A DNA stretch of 64,000 nucleotides from Cryptomeria japonica (GCF_030272615.1 NC_081414.1:819030396-819094395); one strand, 5' to 3'. Shown: positions 49,264 through 62,902, counted from the stretch's first letter. Translations and numbers: made by a program. The notes: a model not told the origin generated them from the letters alone.

Positions 49264-50409
49264 AATTTGTTGAGTGTAGCACAGCTAAACAATACAAGAT
49301 ACTGAATAGAATTTCAGAAAGGAATTACCAAATTTCATGACAAACATGGAAAGTTGGCTACTACCGGGACTCAAACAAGAGGTAATACATTTCACCTTGA
49401 CTCAACTCGGAACAATTGTCTGTATGCAAAAATAGAAGATACCTGGTTATGGCATAAAAGGTTTTGTCATGTAAATTTTGATAACCTAATCAAAATAAGT
49501 AAGAAGCATCATGTAAGAGGTTTACTGAGCTTGGAAAAACCTGAGAATGCAATATGCCAAGGATCCCAGATGGGTAAGATGACAAAATCAAGCTTTACAA
49601 GTAAGTCTTACACTTTTAAAGGAATTTTAGATCTTGTGCACACTGATCTTTGTGGTCCTATGAAAGTTCAAAGTTATTATGGTGATAAATACTTCATATT
49701 ATTTATGGATGATTACTCAAGGATGATGTCAATTATGTTTCTAAAAGAGAAATCATAAGATTTTCAAATGTTCAAATGGTATAAGGCAAGAGTTGAAAAA
49801 GAAATAGGAAGACAGTTGAAATGTCTAAGATCTAATAGAGTAGAGTTCATTTATGATGAATTTAACTTATTTTGCAATGATCATGGTATAAAAAGACAAG
49901 TTTTTGCATCGAGGACACCACAACAAAATGGAATAGCTGAAAGAAGGAATAGATCAATTATAGATTGTGTCAGAACTTTGATGATAGAAAAGAGAGTACC
50001 TCAAATATTTTGGAGAGAAGCAATTAGCACTGCAGTTTACACCATGAACCGAGTACAACTGAAGAAAGGAACTATGAAGACACCTTATGAAATTTGGTAT
50101 GACAAGAAACCAAATGTAAGTTATTTTAAAATATTTGGAAGTAGATGTTATGTTCACAAAGATGACAGAAATGGAAAATTTGATCAGAAAAGAGAGGAAG
50201 GAACATTTCTTGGTTATTCCTCTAGGAGTAAAGCATTTAAATGTCTAATCAAATCATCTAACAAAATTGTTGAAAGTGCAAATGTGAAAATTGATGAATT
50301 TGCAGAAAGGAATGATGAAGGAAATTCCAAAGAACCAAAAGATTATGAAGAGTTTGTATGTGTACAACCAAGAAGTCTTATCAAGAAAGCCAATGAAGAA
50401 AATACTTAG
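49264..50409 (+). pseudogene. gag-pre-integrase and integrase of the copia element
   Basis: The gag-pre-integrase zinc region reads WLWHKRFCHVNFDNL with the H..H pair, but the following CxxC is damaged (AICQGSQMGK). The integrase core has HTDLCGPM (first Asp) and FILFMDDYSRMM. ASRTPQQNGIAERRNR includes the catalytic Glu. The second Asp position reads LRSNRVEF where LRSDxGxEF is usual, so that Asp is lost. Stops are at 49261, near 49305 and at 49756-49758 (KEKS*DFQ). The C-terminal part ends at the TAG at 50407-50409. Confidence 0.85.
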
Positions 50410-52108
50410 TTACCGGGTGATGAAGAAGATCATACAGAGCCTACGGAGCCTATATTAGCAAAATATGTCAGAAGAAATCATGCATCAAGTCAGATTATAG
50501 GAGATAAGGATGCTCCAGTGATGACAAGGAACAAACTGAGACACAACACATGTTGGATATCCGAATTTGAGATGAGGATAGTAAAAGAGGCATTAAGCAA
50601 TGAAGATTGGGTGAATGCTATGACAGAAGAGATTGAACAAATCAAGAAAAATGAAACATGGACACTGATCCCAAGACCAAAAGACAAAAATGTAATCGAT
50701 ACAAAGTGGATTTTCAGGAATAAGCTAAATGAAAAAGGTGAGGTCATTCGAAATAAAGCAAGGCTAGTTTGCAAAGGTTATGCTCAAGAAGAAGGAATAG
50801 ACTATGGTGAGACTTTTGCACTTGTGGCAAGACTTGAGGGAGTGAGAACATTGTTGGCATATGCTGCTTACAAAAATATCAAGGTATATCAAATGGATGT
50901 TAAATTTGCATTTTTGAATGGTATACTAGAAGAAGAAGTCTATATTGAACAACTTGAAGGATTTATTGAAGAGAAGAATAAAGATCAGGTATGTAAGTTG
51001 AACAAAGCTTTATATGGCCTCAAGCAAGCACCTAGAGCATGGTATGAAAGGTTGCACTCTTACTTAATAAAGATTGGATTTATTAGGACTAGTGAAAACA
51101 ACAACATGTATATGAAGAATGATGAGAATAATGGAATACTGATTTCAGCCATATTTGTTGATGATATTATTTTTTGTGGAAATGATTCTTTATGTAAGAA
51201 CTTTGGAAATGAAATGTGCAAAGAATTTGAGATGTCATTAATTGGTGAAATAAATTATTTTATAGGTTTACAAATACTGCAAATGAAAAATGGGATTTTC
51301 ATTACTCAATCCAAGTATATAAAGGAAATCTTGAAGAAATTTGGAATGGAGGGTTCTAAACCTGTAAGTACTCCTATGACTACTAATTGTAAACTATCAA
51401 AGAGTGATGAATCTACATCTGTTGATGAGACACTTTACCGATCTATGATTGGAAAGTTGCAATATGTAGTTCACAACAGGCCTGATATAGCACATGCAGT
51501 AGGTATAGCTGCAAGATTTTCTGCAGATCCCAAAGAAACCCATATGATAGTAGTCAAGAGAATTTTTTAGATACTTGAAAGGCACTGAAGATTATGGTTT
51601 ACTATATAAAAAGAGGAATGATTTTGACTTAAAAGTCTATACTGATGCTAATTGGGCAGGAAATATTGATGATAGGAAAAGCACAAGCAATGGAGCTTTC
51701 CTTTTGGGAGAAAGACTAGTGAGTTGGCTTAGCAAGAAACAAGGATGCATTTCACAATCAACAACTGAAGCTAAATATGTTGATGCAACATTGAATTGTA
51801 CCAATATAGCATGGATCAAACAACTATTGGAAGGTATGAATGAGACAGTTTTCGAGCCAGTAACTATATTTTGTGATAATACAAGTGCTATTAATATTTC
51901 AAAGAATCTAGTAATGCACTCTAAGACAAAGCATATTTCTATAAAGTATTATTATCTAAGAGAAGAAGTTAAAGAAAAGAAAGTTGTGCTAGAATATGTT
52001 GGCACAAAGGAGCAAATAGCAGGCATGTTCACAAAGCCACTACCAAGGGACACTTTTGAGTATCTCAGAAGTAAGTTAGGGGTCCTACCCCTATCTAGTA
52101 CTCGCTGA
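50410..52108 (+). pseudogene. reverse transcriptase and RNase H of the copia element
   Basis: A 350-residue open frame (50518-51570) carries the copia reverse transcriptase: WVNAMTEEIEQI, TKWIFRNKLNEKG, ARLVCKGYAQEEGIDY, YQMDVKFAFLNG, LYGLKQAPRAWY and the catalytic FVDDI (51154-51168). The QMDVK...F pattern and VDD are intact. One extra T in the T-run at about 51564-51569 shifts the frame. RNase H follows in frame 2 (51575-52108) with VYTDANWAG, the Glu in STTEAKYV, and the C-terminal MFTKPLPRDTFEYL signature. Apart from this shift the region looks functional. Confidence 0.9.
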
Positions 52109-52468
52109 CAGAGTTCGGTGAAAGCATCAATTCTACGACTCCATAGAATACTATTTGTAAGTTGATGTTGATTTACACACTTTAGAAGGTTGTCTAAAGT
52201 TGTGCAGGAAATAGTGAATGAAGACAAGATGCTCTAACTGAGATACATTTGTATATGTTTTAATAGCAAGGAAATTACTTCACAAGGGAAGTAATCATGG
52301 ATCAATCTTACTTTTGGCATTGTTGTCAAAGGGAGAGAAGACTAATGATAGGAGGAGAAGATTACAAGAGGAGATTACAAGACAAGTTTACAACTCAAGG
52401 ATAATAGGAGAAGATTAACAACATTCGAATCAATTGGAATAAATCAAGTTGGTATTGCCATCAATGCC

Positions 52469-52480
52469 AAAGGGGGAGAT
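52469..52480 (+). other. Polypurine tract
   Basis: AAAGGGGGAGAT directly precedes the TG of the 3' LTR. Confidence 0.85.
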
Positions 52481-54008
52481 TGTTGGCATTACAATAAGTT
52501 TGTTGGTTGATGATATTGAGAAGGTTGTTGGAGATTAATGATATAACTGATAAAAGATGATTACTATCTTAATAATATTATTTTGTCATTGATGTCAAGC
52601 AATTGATTTTATGATTCAGTATGATGTTGCCATATCTTAAAGAGTATGTTTTGATGAGTATAAAGATGTCGGTAAGTGACACTGAAAGAATGTGAAAATG
52701 AAGGGGAGTAATAAGTTATTCAATGGGAAACTATTACCGAGTTAGACAATGATGAGATTATGATATTTTGATTGTTTTGATATCCTATATATGTGTATTC
52801 AAAGAATGAATAAGAAGGAGAAAATATTTCATGGAATAGAATGAGTAAAGTTTTGATACTATTCTATTTTACCGAGCAAGGAGCCAGTTGGTAAACTCCA
52901 AGGTTGTCAATGTTGGTTAAAGAAGGAAGGAGTTACCGAGCATCATCAGCAAGCTAAGCAACTGAGATGAGAATGTCTACTGAGTAAAGTTCAGAATTAA
53001 CCGACTATCAACCAAGCAGTAACAGAACGCATTGAACGAGTGAATACATTATTAAATGAAGGATGCTAATGAGCTGGAGATTGATAGAAGATTGGAATGT
53101 CATGCAAGAAGTTTGTTAAGGATCAATGGCAATGAAAATTCAAGAGTTAGATCTACAACATAGATTGAATGGTCATAACCGAGCACAAGTACCAAGGAAG
53201 GAATACAAGCTTCAAGGCAAGATAAAAAAAATTTCAGTTCGAAGGATTCAATGAACCTAGTCAAGTTTGAAGATCTGATGGCTAAGATTAATCATGAGAA
53301 ATGTGATTAAGTAGATTAAGTGGTTAGGAATTGCCTATAAATAATGAAAAGTTGATGAACAAAGTATGCGGGCAAATAGAAGCACAGTGATGTTGCAGAA
53401 GTGATTACAGAATATAGAAGATTGAAGAACATAGTGAGAAGCCCAACAAGGAGAAGGATAAGTCTTATGACAAGATTATTTTGAGCACATAGAGTCTGCT
53501 ATAACATTTCAGATGTGAAGTTGCAGATATATTTTATTACTGTTATTTATTTTTGTAAGTGATAGGAAATCTGTTAACCAAGTGGACCTAATAGTCTTAT
53601 TTGTAAATCCTTTAGGAAGGTAACATTCTAATTAAGTCTTTGAAACCCTTTGACAAGGTAACTTCTAACAAAGTGCAAGATTCTGATAGATCTGAGGGAA
53701 ATCGCTTGATCAGGTCACATCTAGCAATGTGTTTATGTAATCTTTAATAGGATTGGCTTTTAACCGAGCATACTCTAGAAGAGTATTTTTTTTTGTGGGT
53801 CCGAAATCCCATAGTGGTTTTTCCCTATTTGGGTTTCCACATTAAATCTGGTGTCTAATGTGTTTTAATGTTTCAATTTTATCTGTTTATGAGTTTGAAT
53901 GATTTATAGTCATAGTTGCATATCAAGTAAGTTCTACCGAGGTTGAATCTGATTAGAACATTGAATTGTGAGTTTATCTGATTCACCCCCCCTCTCATTT
54001 AACTAACA
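52481..54008 (+). repeat. 3' LTR of the copia element
   Basis: A direct repeat of 46331-47872 with a few substitutions, a short deletion near 53425 and changes in homopolymer length near 53800. It ends AACTAACA. Confidence 0.92.
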
Positions 54009-54760
54009 ATGCCATGCAATGATGCTATAATTTTCTCATTGTATGTATTCCACCATGCCAATCTATTAGCCAAATTCCAAATGTTTTATTGGCATCTTTC
54101 AAAACATTTTCTCACATATTTGTAACTAGAATATTTTATTCACAAAAAGAATATTTTATTACTAGGCAATAGAGGAATATTTCAAAGAATGTTTTGAAGA
54201 AAATAAATATTCCTTATTGACATCAGCACTATGTTAGTATGGGTTAAAAAAACTTTGTCCCCCTCATCATTTGCATTTTGACTTTGGTGGTCCAACTTTA
54301 GTTGCTCATATCGTGGGCTTACAACCTCCTTTTTGTGAGATTTGTTTTTTTCATTTGGAGTAAAATTTTGTGTTCTTCATGTAGTGATACAATCATTTTT
54401 TTTCGCTACCTTATTTTTCCAAAAAATGTAAATTGTCATAGGTGTTGTTAAGTAGTTCTCATTTTTGAAACTTTTGGGACTTTGTTCTTTCTCCTACGAT
54501 AATATTTTTGGGTGTCATTTTTTGAAAGTATATAGTGGTGTGATCATATTGATCTCATTTTGTGTAAAATTTATGCATTGATGTTGTGGCCAAATTTTAC
54601 ATTTCTATGTACCAAGATCAAGTCTTTCTTGATGGTTTTTGCATCTAGAATTTGGAAATGCATTAAGAACAAGGAGATTCTTTATTAAGTAATTAATGGG
54701 GAGGTGTGGTAATATTGTGGTAGTTGATTACCTTCATTTTGTGTATTGTGTGTTCATCCA
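54009..54760 (+). other. Leader of copia derivative B, resumed
   Basis: This continues element B after the nested copia element. It is non-coding and T-rich, and ends at the gag ATG at 54761. Confidence 0.45.
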
Positions 54761-55600
54761 ATGGAGAAACCTCAACTTAAACTCCTAACTCCTTATAATT
54801 ATGTATCATGGAGAAAATTAATATCAAACCATCTCATGGGAAAGGGTTATCTTGAATATCTAAAGAAAAAATTTCTCAACATAATGATCCTAATGAATTA
54901 ATAAGGAAGGAGATCAATCAAGAGGAAAAATTGGATGCATATACTCATTAGCATCATTATATTTGTAATTTCATACTGAATCATGTAAAACACCTTAGGA
55001 GGCTTAAAAAACAAAAAAATATATGGTAAAACTTATAAGATTAGGAGATACCAAATTGACAATAATTTGATGAATCTTGATCTAAAAGGTTTTGACTACA
55101 TACAAGACTACATTTCCAAAATCAAGCTTAACTAAGAACACAACTAAAAGATTGCGATATTAAGAAAAAGGGTTCTCAATTGATTCTCAATGTGTTATCC
55201 AAGGTTGTTCCTGATATTTATGGCTTTCATACCCATCGAAATTCTATGGGAGCATCATATATTGATCCTAAGTTTGATGATTTTGTAAATCTCCTCATCC
55301 AAAAGGAAGAAAATTTAATTCACATGGGTCTAATCAAGTTTTATAAACCATAAGAATTGGTGGCTAGTGAGACAAGGGTACAAAAATAAATAGGAAATCT
55401 TGATAAGAAGAAAAAGAAGACAAAAGAAAAAGCTACATAAAGAATACTAAATGTGCATATTCCAATAAATCAATGCATGATGAGCACTAGTATTATTCAA
55501 AACAAATTGATGAGTTGAAGAATATTGTTAAGAATGATCAAATTAGCTTTCCTACAACAATTTCAAGGGTTTCATCTTCTTCTTCATCATAAAATCTAGA
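54761..55600 (+). pseudogene. gag of copia derivative B
   Basis: It starts ATGGAGAAACC. The reading LKLLTPYNYVSWRKLISNHL..KGYLEYL is the copia gag N-terminus (the Y..W....L motif). Further on come Lys-rich and RVQK..GNLDKKKKKTKEKAT stretches, and near 55500 QIDELKNIVKNDQISFP-like reading, matching derivative C (30446). It has many stops and at least two frameshifts and is dead. Confidence 0.65.
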
Positions 55601-57043
55601 AAGGCATAAGAGGCAATCATTTGTTGCAGTTAGATATTCTAAATCAAAGAATTGGTTACTTGATTCTAGAGCCTCTTAATATATAGCTTCATCATATAGA
55701 TTATGTTCTTTTCATTTAAGTATTGTTCATCACAATACATATGCATGTTTGTGGGAAGGGATATATTGACATTAATGACAAAGAATTCACTAATGTTCTT
55801 TGTGTTCCTTCATTGTCAACCAATATCCTTTCTATCTATCAAATAACACACATGGTGGAGTAGGAAAGAGCTTTGAGCTCACACCAAATTCTATCATCAT
55901 CTTGTATTTCATATCAAATATTTTATTTTAGTTGGGGAGGTTGATCACCAATCTTGATTCTACACCTTCTCACATTGTGCTCCTAATGTTCCTTCAACTA
56001 ATGTACACACTTCGACATCTAGTATAGACAATTTTGAGGAGATTTAGTATGGTCATTTGAATATTGGAGCTATTTTATCTTCCAAGGAAATAGAGGCATG
56101 TGCTAAGATTCCATATCCTTCATTTACTATTACATATGATGACACTTGTGTCAACTTCCATAATTTTGACTTGTTGTGATTCAATGTAGCAAGACACACA
56201 TTGTGTTCTAGTGATTAAATACATGGGATTATCACTTGATAAACATTGCATGATTATTTATTGAGTTATAAACTTCAAATTTAGGATACACAATTGCTTG
56301 CATCCATATTCTATTTGATGGAGATTATCCTTCTTCAGTTATTGTAAGGAATCACTCTAATCCACTTGTTCATTCTCTACATGATCATTCCTCATAGCTT
56401 GATATTAGTGTAGATACTTTTGAACAATATTTGGAGGGAGTTTCTTTATCTTTAGCAGGGGTATCTTTATCTTTGAATGATATTTTACATTAATTTCTAA
56501 GATATTTTGGATTTTCATCTTCATTAGTGTGGTCTGGAACACATGATTGAATGGTGACAACTTCAAGCATCAACATGGAGACACTTGAGAAGACTTCAAT
56601 GACATCACACATCATCATTCTTCTCACATCTTCTTTTTAGGAATGGAAAGACATACTAAATACCATCTTGGTTTTTTTTCTTCCTAAGGGGAAAATGTTG
56701 TTCAATGAGATTGAATCTCTTTAGCATTCAATGCCAATTATCTACCATCATTGAAGGAGACTTTACACTGGGGGAATGATGGTCTCTCTTCTTCTTCTCT
56801 CTTACGGGGGGGCATTTTCCTCACATGGAATTTTATCCATCTTATTGTTTATTGAGAGTATTTTGTTTCCAACTCACATTTGGGGAGGATTTTTGTTCCA
56901 CTAGGTTTTCTTATTTTCTCCATTTGTGAGATATTAAATTTTATTGCATTTGTACATGGGTACCTAACATGGTCTAGCGGTTAGGATGCATCTTGTAGTG
57001 TTTTCATTTGTGTACATTCTCCCTAAGTTGCACATAAGAGGGG
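55601..57043 (+). pseudogene. protease relic and unknown tail of derivative B
   Basis: The protease motif near 55650 is NWLLDSRAS, with Arg where the catalytic triplet needs Gly. The same Gly-to-Arg change is present in derivative C (LLDYRAS). The downstream reading (FELTPNS, then WT.LNG..FKHQHGDT, WVPNMV) follows the tail of derivative C, again with no integrase, reverse transcriptase or RNase H. A purine run (ATAAGAGGGG) leads into the LTR at 57044. Confidence 0.6.
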
Positions 57044-58168
57044 TGTTCATGTAAAATGGGTATTTTATCTAGTATGTTCTTCACCTAGGTCCTAATGACA
57101 CATGTAACTTAAGTGATAAATCATCAAAAACATGTTTTGTAATCTTCTTTCTCGAATTTATAGTTTCAATTTTTATTTCTAGTTTTTTTTTTTTGCATCT
57201 TTATGGTTAAGGAATTTGAAATGCTATTCAAATTTGTTTTCAGTTTTAAAATAAAAAATATGATATTGTTAAATACCAATTTCACCTTTGAAAATGACCT
57301 TAAGAAAAATTAATAAACTCCTAAGTTTCTATGTTGCATGAGAGTTGAAAAGGAGTGTCAAAAAACTTGTTAGAGAGGTAGAGTTTAGGAAAAGGTGGAG
57401 GGGCGTAGAATTGGAAAGGGTTGCCATACAAGTTTCAACAACATCATGAGAAAATAATTGTGTGGAAGATTAAGGAGAAAAAAAATGGAATGCCAGTAGC
57501 AATCAACCACTCAGTACCAAGGAAATGAAAGAGAACAATGTGCCAAGAAAAGGCATCATTGGTTGTTGTGTGTAGATTGAAAGACTAGTTTAGGTGTGGT
57601 AAAAAATGGTAAATCTTTGGAATAGGAAAAATAAAACACAAGAAGAAGAGTATAAGTTGTGTAAGAAAGAAAAGGGACAAAAGGGCGTGGTGAGTAGAGG
57701 AACAAGAGTAGAGTGAGAATATCCAGCTAGAAGTTGCATTGAGGGTGAAAAAATAGACTTGTGTAGTGTAGAAAGAAGAGGGAATAACATAAATACATGG
57801 AACTAAGCCAAAAACAATTGCACCAAAAATTGTAGAAGAAAGAATAATGTGAAGACGAAAGCATAAGCTAGAAAAAATATTGAAGCAATCACCATTGGAT
57901 AGAGAAATACGAAGAGGACTATATATAAATTGAATATTATGGGATTGATGTTCATTCTTGATGTGTAATTCATTCTTGACAAACTCTAAATAAATTTGAA
58001 AGATCTTCAAATTTAAAATTTGAGTTGAGTAAGTTGTTGAGTTGAAATTTTAAATAATTTAGTTGTAATTCTCCCTAGTTTGATAAGGTTCTCAAAAGTT
58101 GAATTGCATAATTAAATTTACTTAGGGTACACACATAGGTCTTAGGAATCCTCCTAGAATTCTTAGTT
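57044..58168 (+). repeat. 3' LTR of derivative B (interrupted)
   Basis: It starts TGTTCATGTAAAATGGG and matches the 5' LTR for 70 bp to ACTTAAG (57113). It resumes at about 58110 (TTTACTTAGGGTACACACATAGG) and runs to CTTAGTT (58168), where a DNA transposon interrupts it. The remaining 3' end would lie outside the window. Confidence 0.6.
57114..58107. mobile_element. Unclassified insertion in the LTR of derivative B
   Basis: About 990 bp separate two LTR parts that are adjacent in related copies. The insert begins TGATAAATC and ends near AATTGCA, so it may be a solo LTR, with TTAAG/TTAAA as an imperfect duplication. A minus-strand open stretch at 57585-58010 encodes a hydrophobic, Ser/Phe-rich 141-residue sequence that I do not recognise. 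I do not claim it as a gene. Confidence 0.4.
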
Positions 58169-58996
58169 GGGTATGTGTGAGATCATGGTGGGCCAAACAG
58201 GCCCTTAAGTGGCAATGAAAATTTAAAAAAACAAAGTTATGCAATTTGACGTAAAAATTTGAATAAGTTACCAACATTATTTCAAAAATATGTAAGAATA
58301 GAATCTATAGAAAATTGAATGTAGTTTCTAAGCTACTAGTTGTTTTCTAAAAATAATAAAATTATTTGACAAAAATTTGAAATTTCAGGTTAAGGATAAG
58401 AAATAGGTGTTTGTCTAACAACCCTAACCACAATTAAATCATAATATTTTTTTATAAGATTTTAGATATAAGTAGAAGACTCATGTTCAAATGTTACACA
58501 TATTTTTTTGTTTTTTTAAAATAAATAACTAATTATGAATTTTTTACTACAACTTTTTAAAAATATAAAAAACCCATATGAAATTCAATTATTTTTTTAA
58601 TCCTAAAGTATGAGAATCATAGAATGTGACACATGTTTCAGATTCAAAAAATGTGATAGCGTTTGAAAGTTATAGATGTTTTTCAATCAACTTATGAATC
58701 AAAAATTTATTCATAATTCAATTAGAAAATGAATAATAATTATTGAATAAAGTTAAAATAAGGCAACATTGTTGGAAAGCTAAGAATCTCCTTAAAAATC
58801 CATTTTCATTTCATCAATTTTGGCTATAGATTAAGTTGTCAGCCACCAAGGCAAAGTCTAGAAAAGAAAGGAAAACTCCTAAACATGTTTTTTTCTGTTG
58901 ACTTTTTAGGTTCGGTATGTCCTAGCCAAATACCAAAGCAATCCCGAGGCAAATACCAAGGTTGTGTTTTTTTGTCAAATGTAACAAATATTCAAT

Positions 58997-60340
<1,344 letters not shown>

Positions 60341-60544
60341 TGGGCCACACAAAATATAATAGTGGGTCATTTTGTGCATTCCAATGGTCCCTACATTCTT
60401 TTTGCGGGTGACAAACATGGATTTTCAAACAGAGAAAGACAAAATTCTACTTTTTTGACAATTTTTTACACAAATTATTTGTCATTAGCAATCATTTTTT
60501 AGCATCTTTGTGGAGGTATAACGAGGAGCAGTAGTTTTCAAAAG

Positions 60545-62875
60545 CAAAAACATAAAAGAAAACTTTCAAAAGAGAAAATTGAAGCATATAGACAAAGAGA
60601 TAGAAAAAGTCATAGGAAGAGAAGACAAGGTATGCCAAATTTTGGCGAATCCTCTACAAATATTATTTCAAGTGAAGAGGAAATTGAATATGCAAATGTT
60701 GAGCATGATTTTGAAAATGAAAATGAAAATGTAGATATTAATATTGGAAATTTTGAACATGATATTCAAATAGGGAATTAAAAATGTTGAAATTGATATT
60801 CAAAATGTTCAACATGATACTGAATCTGGAAATGAAAATATTGAAATTGATATTCAAAATGTTCAACATGACATTGAATTTGGAAATGAAAATGTGGGAA
60901 TTGAAAGTGAAAATGTTAGAACTGACATTGAAGGTAAAAATGTTGGAATTGACATTGAATGTGAAAATGTTGAACTAAGTGAACATTATGTATCACCAAA
61001 TTACATGAGAAATGAATACCCTCCCATGGAAGAGAGTCAAATTCCAAATTCAAGACCTTCAAGAACCCCAAAATGGTTACTTGAAATTGATGAGAACATT
61101 ATAGACAATATTGAGGGTAAGAGGTCAACACAAACCATTTAATTGTGGGTTGCACAACTTTTCAACCAATATTTTAGCAATAAGACATTGATCAAGCAAT
61201 TCCAACTTTTTGTACAATTGCTAAAGATGCACAAGGTGAGACCTTTTCTAGCCAAATTGAAGATTCGTGTGAACAAGAAGATGGAGAAAAATTATATTAT
61301 TATCAAAAATATTTTTAATGCTCTCGAATCTATTGGAAATAATAGCAAGGAAAAAGATAAGAGAGCTTCTTGGAGAGTGATATAACTACTTAGTAAGCCA
61401 TCATTTGAGAAAGGGTCGCTTTATGAGACAAAATTGTGTTGATTTGAACATAAATCATAAAACTTTTGATAGAGCACTTGCAAGAAGAGAAAGACACGAC
61501 AATCCTCCTCAAAATGATACCAACAATTTTGGCACTCTAACTATAGAGTATCACCCAATGTAAAGGATGTTTTAAAGTTAAGAACTGGCAATTGAGATAG
61601 CACACTGTATCCTAAACATTTCTTGGAATCAAGCCAAACAATGTTGTACAAAATGTTTTGTGAAGCACATCCTACCTTGCAAATATTACAAAGGGCTTTT
61701 GAATCTTTGAAGCCATTTTATGATACAATCAAATATACTTTGAAGAGTGGAGGTGAAGGTTCTAGATGTGAGTTGGTCTCTAGAGAAGTCAGTGTTGCTA
61801 ATTTTATTTTAGATTTTAAGGAAAAAAATTCTACAAGTATGCGAGGCATACCCATAGGTCTCAGTGGTTGGATCATAAATTTAGGATGTGAAAGAACTCT
61901 TTCCTAATTGGTACTATTATATCAATGGTCGATTTTGCAGAAAACTACACATTGCAACCTCAAAATGAAGTATAGGCTCAATATTACAATTCCATTCAGA
62001 TTGTTATTTATGTTCACATAACATATAAACATGCCCCTGATAATATAGAAGAGGGTAGGAAGATAATTAGGGAGTATCATTTTTATATGAGTGATGATAT
62101 ATCTCACTCTTCTAAGTATGTACAACATTGTTTTGAGAATTTTTTTGAGTTCTTGCAGTAGAAAGGTATTGCATTAGATTGACATCTCATTTGGTCAAAT
62201 AATTGCACATGTCAATTCAAGAATGCATGCATGTTTTATTGGTTGAGTATAAATGTATGCAGAGAGGGGTGTACCTCAAATTTAGAGATTTTTTTAAGCT
62301 TGGCATGGGAAAGAGAAGCATGATGGACCAAGTGCATGTTTAAAGAGAGCTCTAGTTAAGGAGAAATTGAGGATTGCAGGTGCTAAATTCTCTTATGCAT
62401 GTTCTATTGTTGATTGGTGTAGTTCAAGAATGTCGTAGGGAGGGACACTTGATTCAATAGTGCGCAAATTCTTTTGGTCAGTTGAGGAGGGCACAGTAGG
62501 AGATAGATTGGATTATTAGAAAATCAAAGATTATTCAAAGATGTATTCATTTCATGGTTCAGATGCAATTACATGGACCATTCGGACACGGAAGTTGTCT
62601 TTTTTTTCTCAGAGTTATATTCAATGTGACTAGGATCAATGCAAGTCAAGTGAGGGGGAAAATACATGGGTTCCACAATATATAACTCCTTTATCTCAAA
62701 CAATATCCATGCCAAATGATTGCAAGGAAATTTAAGTTGAGTATGATTGTCTTTCATATCTTCTATAGCCAGAGCATGTTTTTGCAGTTGTTGTATCATA
62801 GGGGAATGAGGAGAGATCAGACTATTGGTTGGCATGATGTGTACACCTCAAAAGAAGAAGATATCACAATAGATG
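60545..62875 (+). pseudogene. Decayed transposase of an unnamed plant family
   Basis: A basic start (KEKIEAYRQRDRKSHRKRRQ) is followed by an acidic Asn/Glu/Ile repeat region (60650-60970, with a 60-bp tandem unit at about 60787-60906). A middle part reads NINHKTFDRALARRERHDNP, then VSPNVKDVLKLRTGN and YPKHFLESSQTMLYKMFCEAHPTL. The C-terminal core has VDFAENYTLQPQNEV (first acidic residue), REYHFYMSDD...YVQHCFENFFEFL, IWSNNCTCQFKNACMF (second acidic residue apparently Asp to Asn) and HGKEKHDGPSACLKRALVKE. The D...D...HGK-HDG layout suggests an RNase-H-like DDE enzyme that cuts and joins transposon ends. I recall similar plant proteins but cannot name the family. It has many stops and at least four frameshifts. 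Confidence 0.6.
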
Positions 62876-62902
62876 ATAGATGATGATGGGTCCATGTATC
62901 AT

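Larger units (their letters stand above)
46331..54008 (+). mobile_element. Nearly intact Ty1/copia element
   Basis: The LTRs at 46331-47872 and 52481-54008 start TGTTGGCATT and end AACTAACA. The flanks ATGCT (46326-46330) and ATGCC (54009-54013) are a 5-bp duplication with one mismatch. In order come the primer site, gag, protease, integrase, reverse transcriptase, RNase H and polypurine tract; integrase before reverse transcriptase is the Ty1/copia order. The coding frame is continuous from 47917 to about 51565 with six stops, then has one frameshift. It is the least decayed element in the window. Confidence 0.92.

Noticed and set aside
57585-58010. 141-residue minus-strand open frame, hydrophobic and Ser/Phe-rich
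   Set aside because: No domain, no conserved motif and no splice context; composition follows the AT-rich plus-strand sequence.
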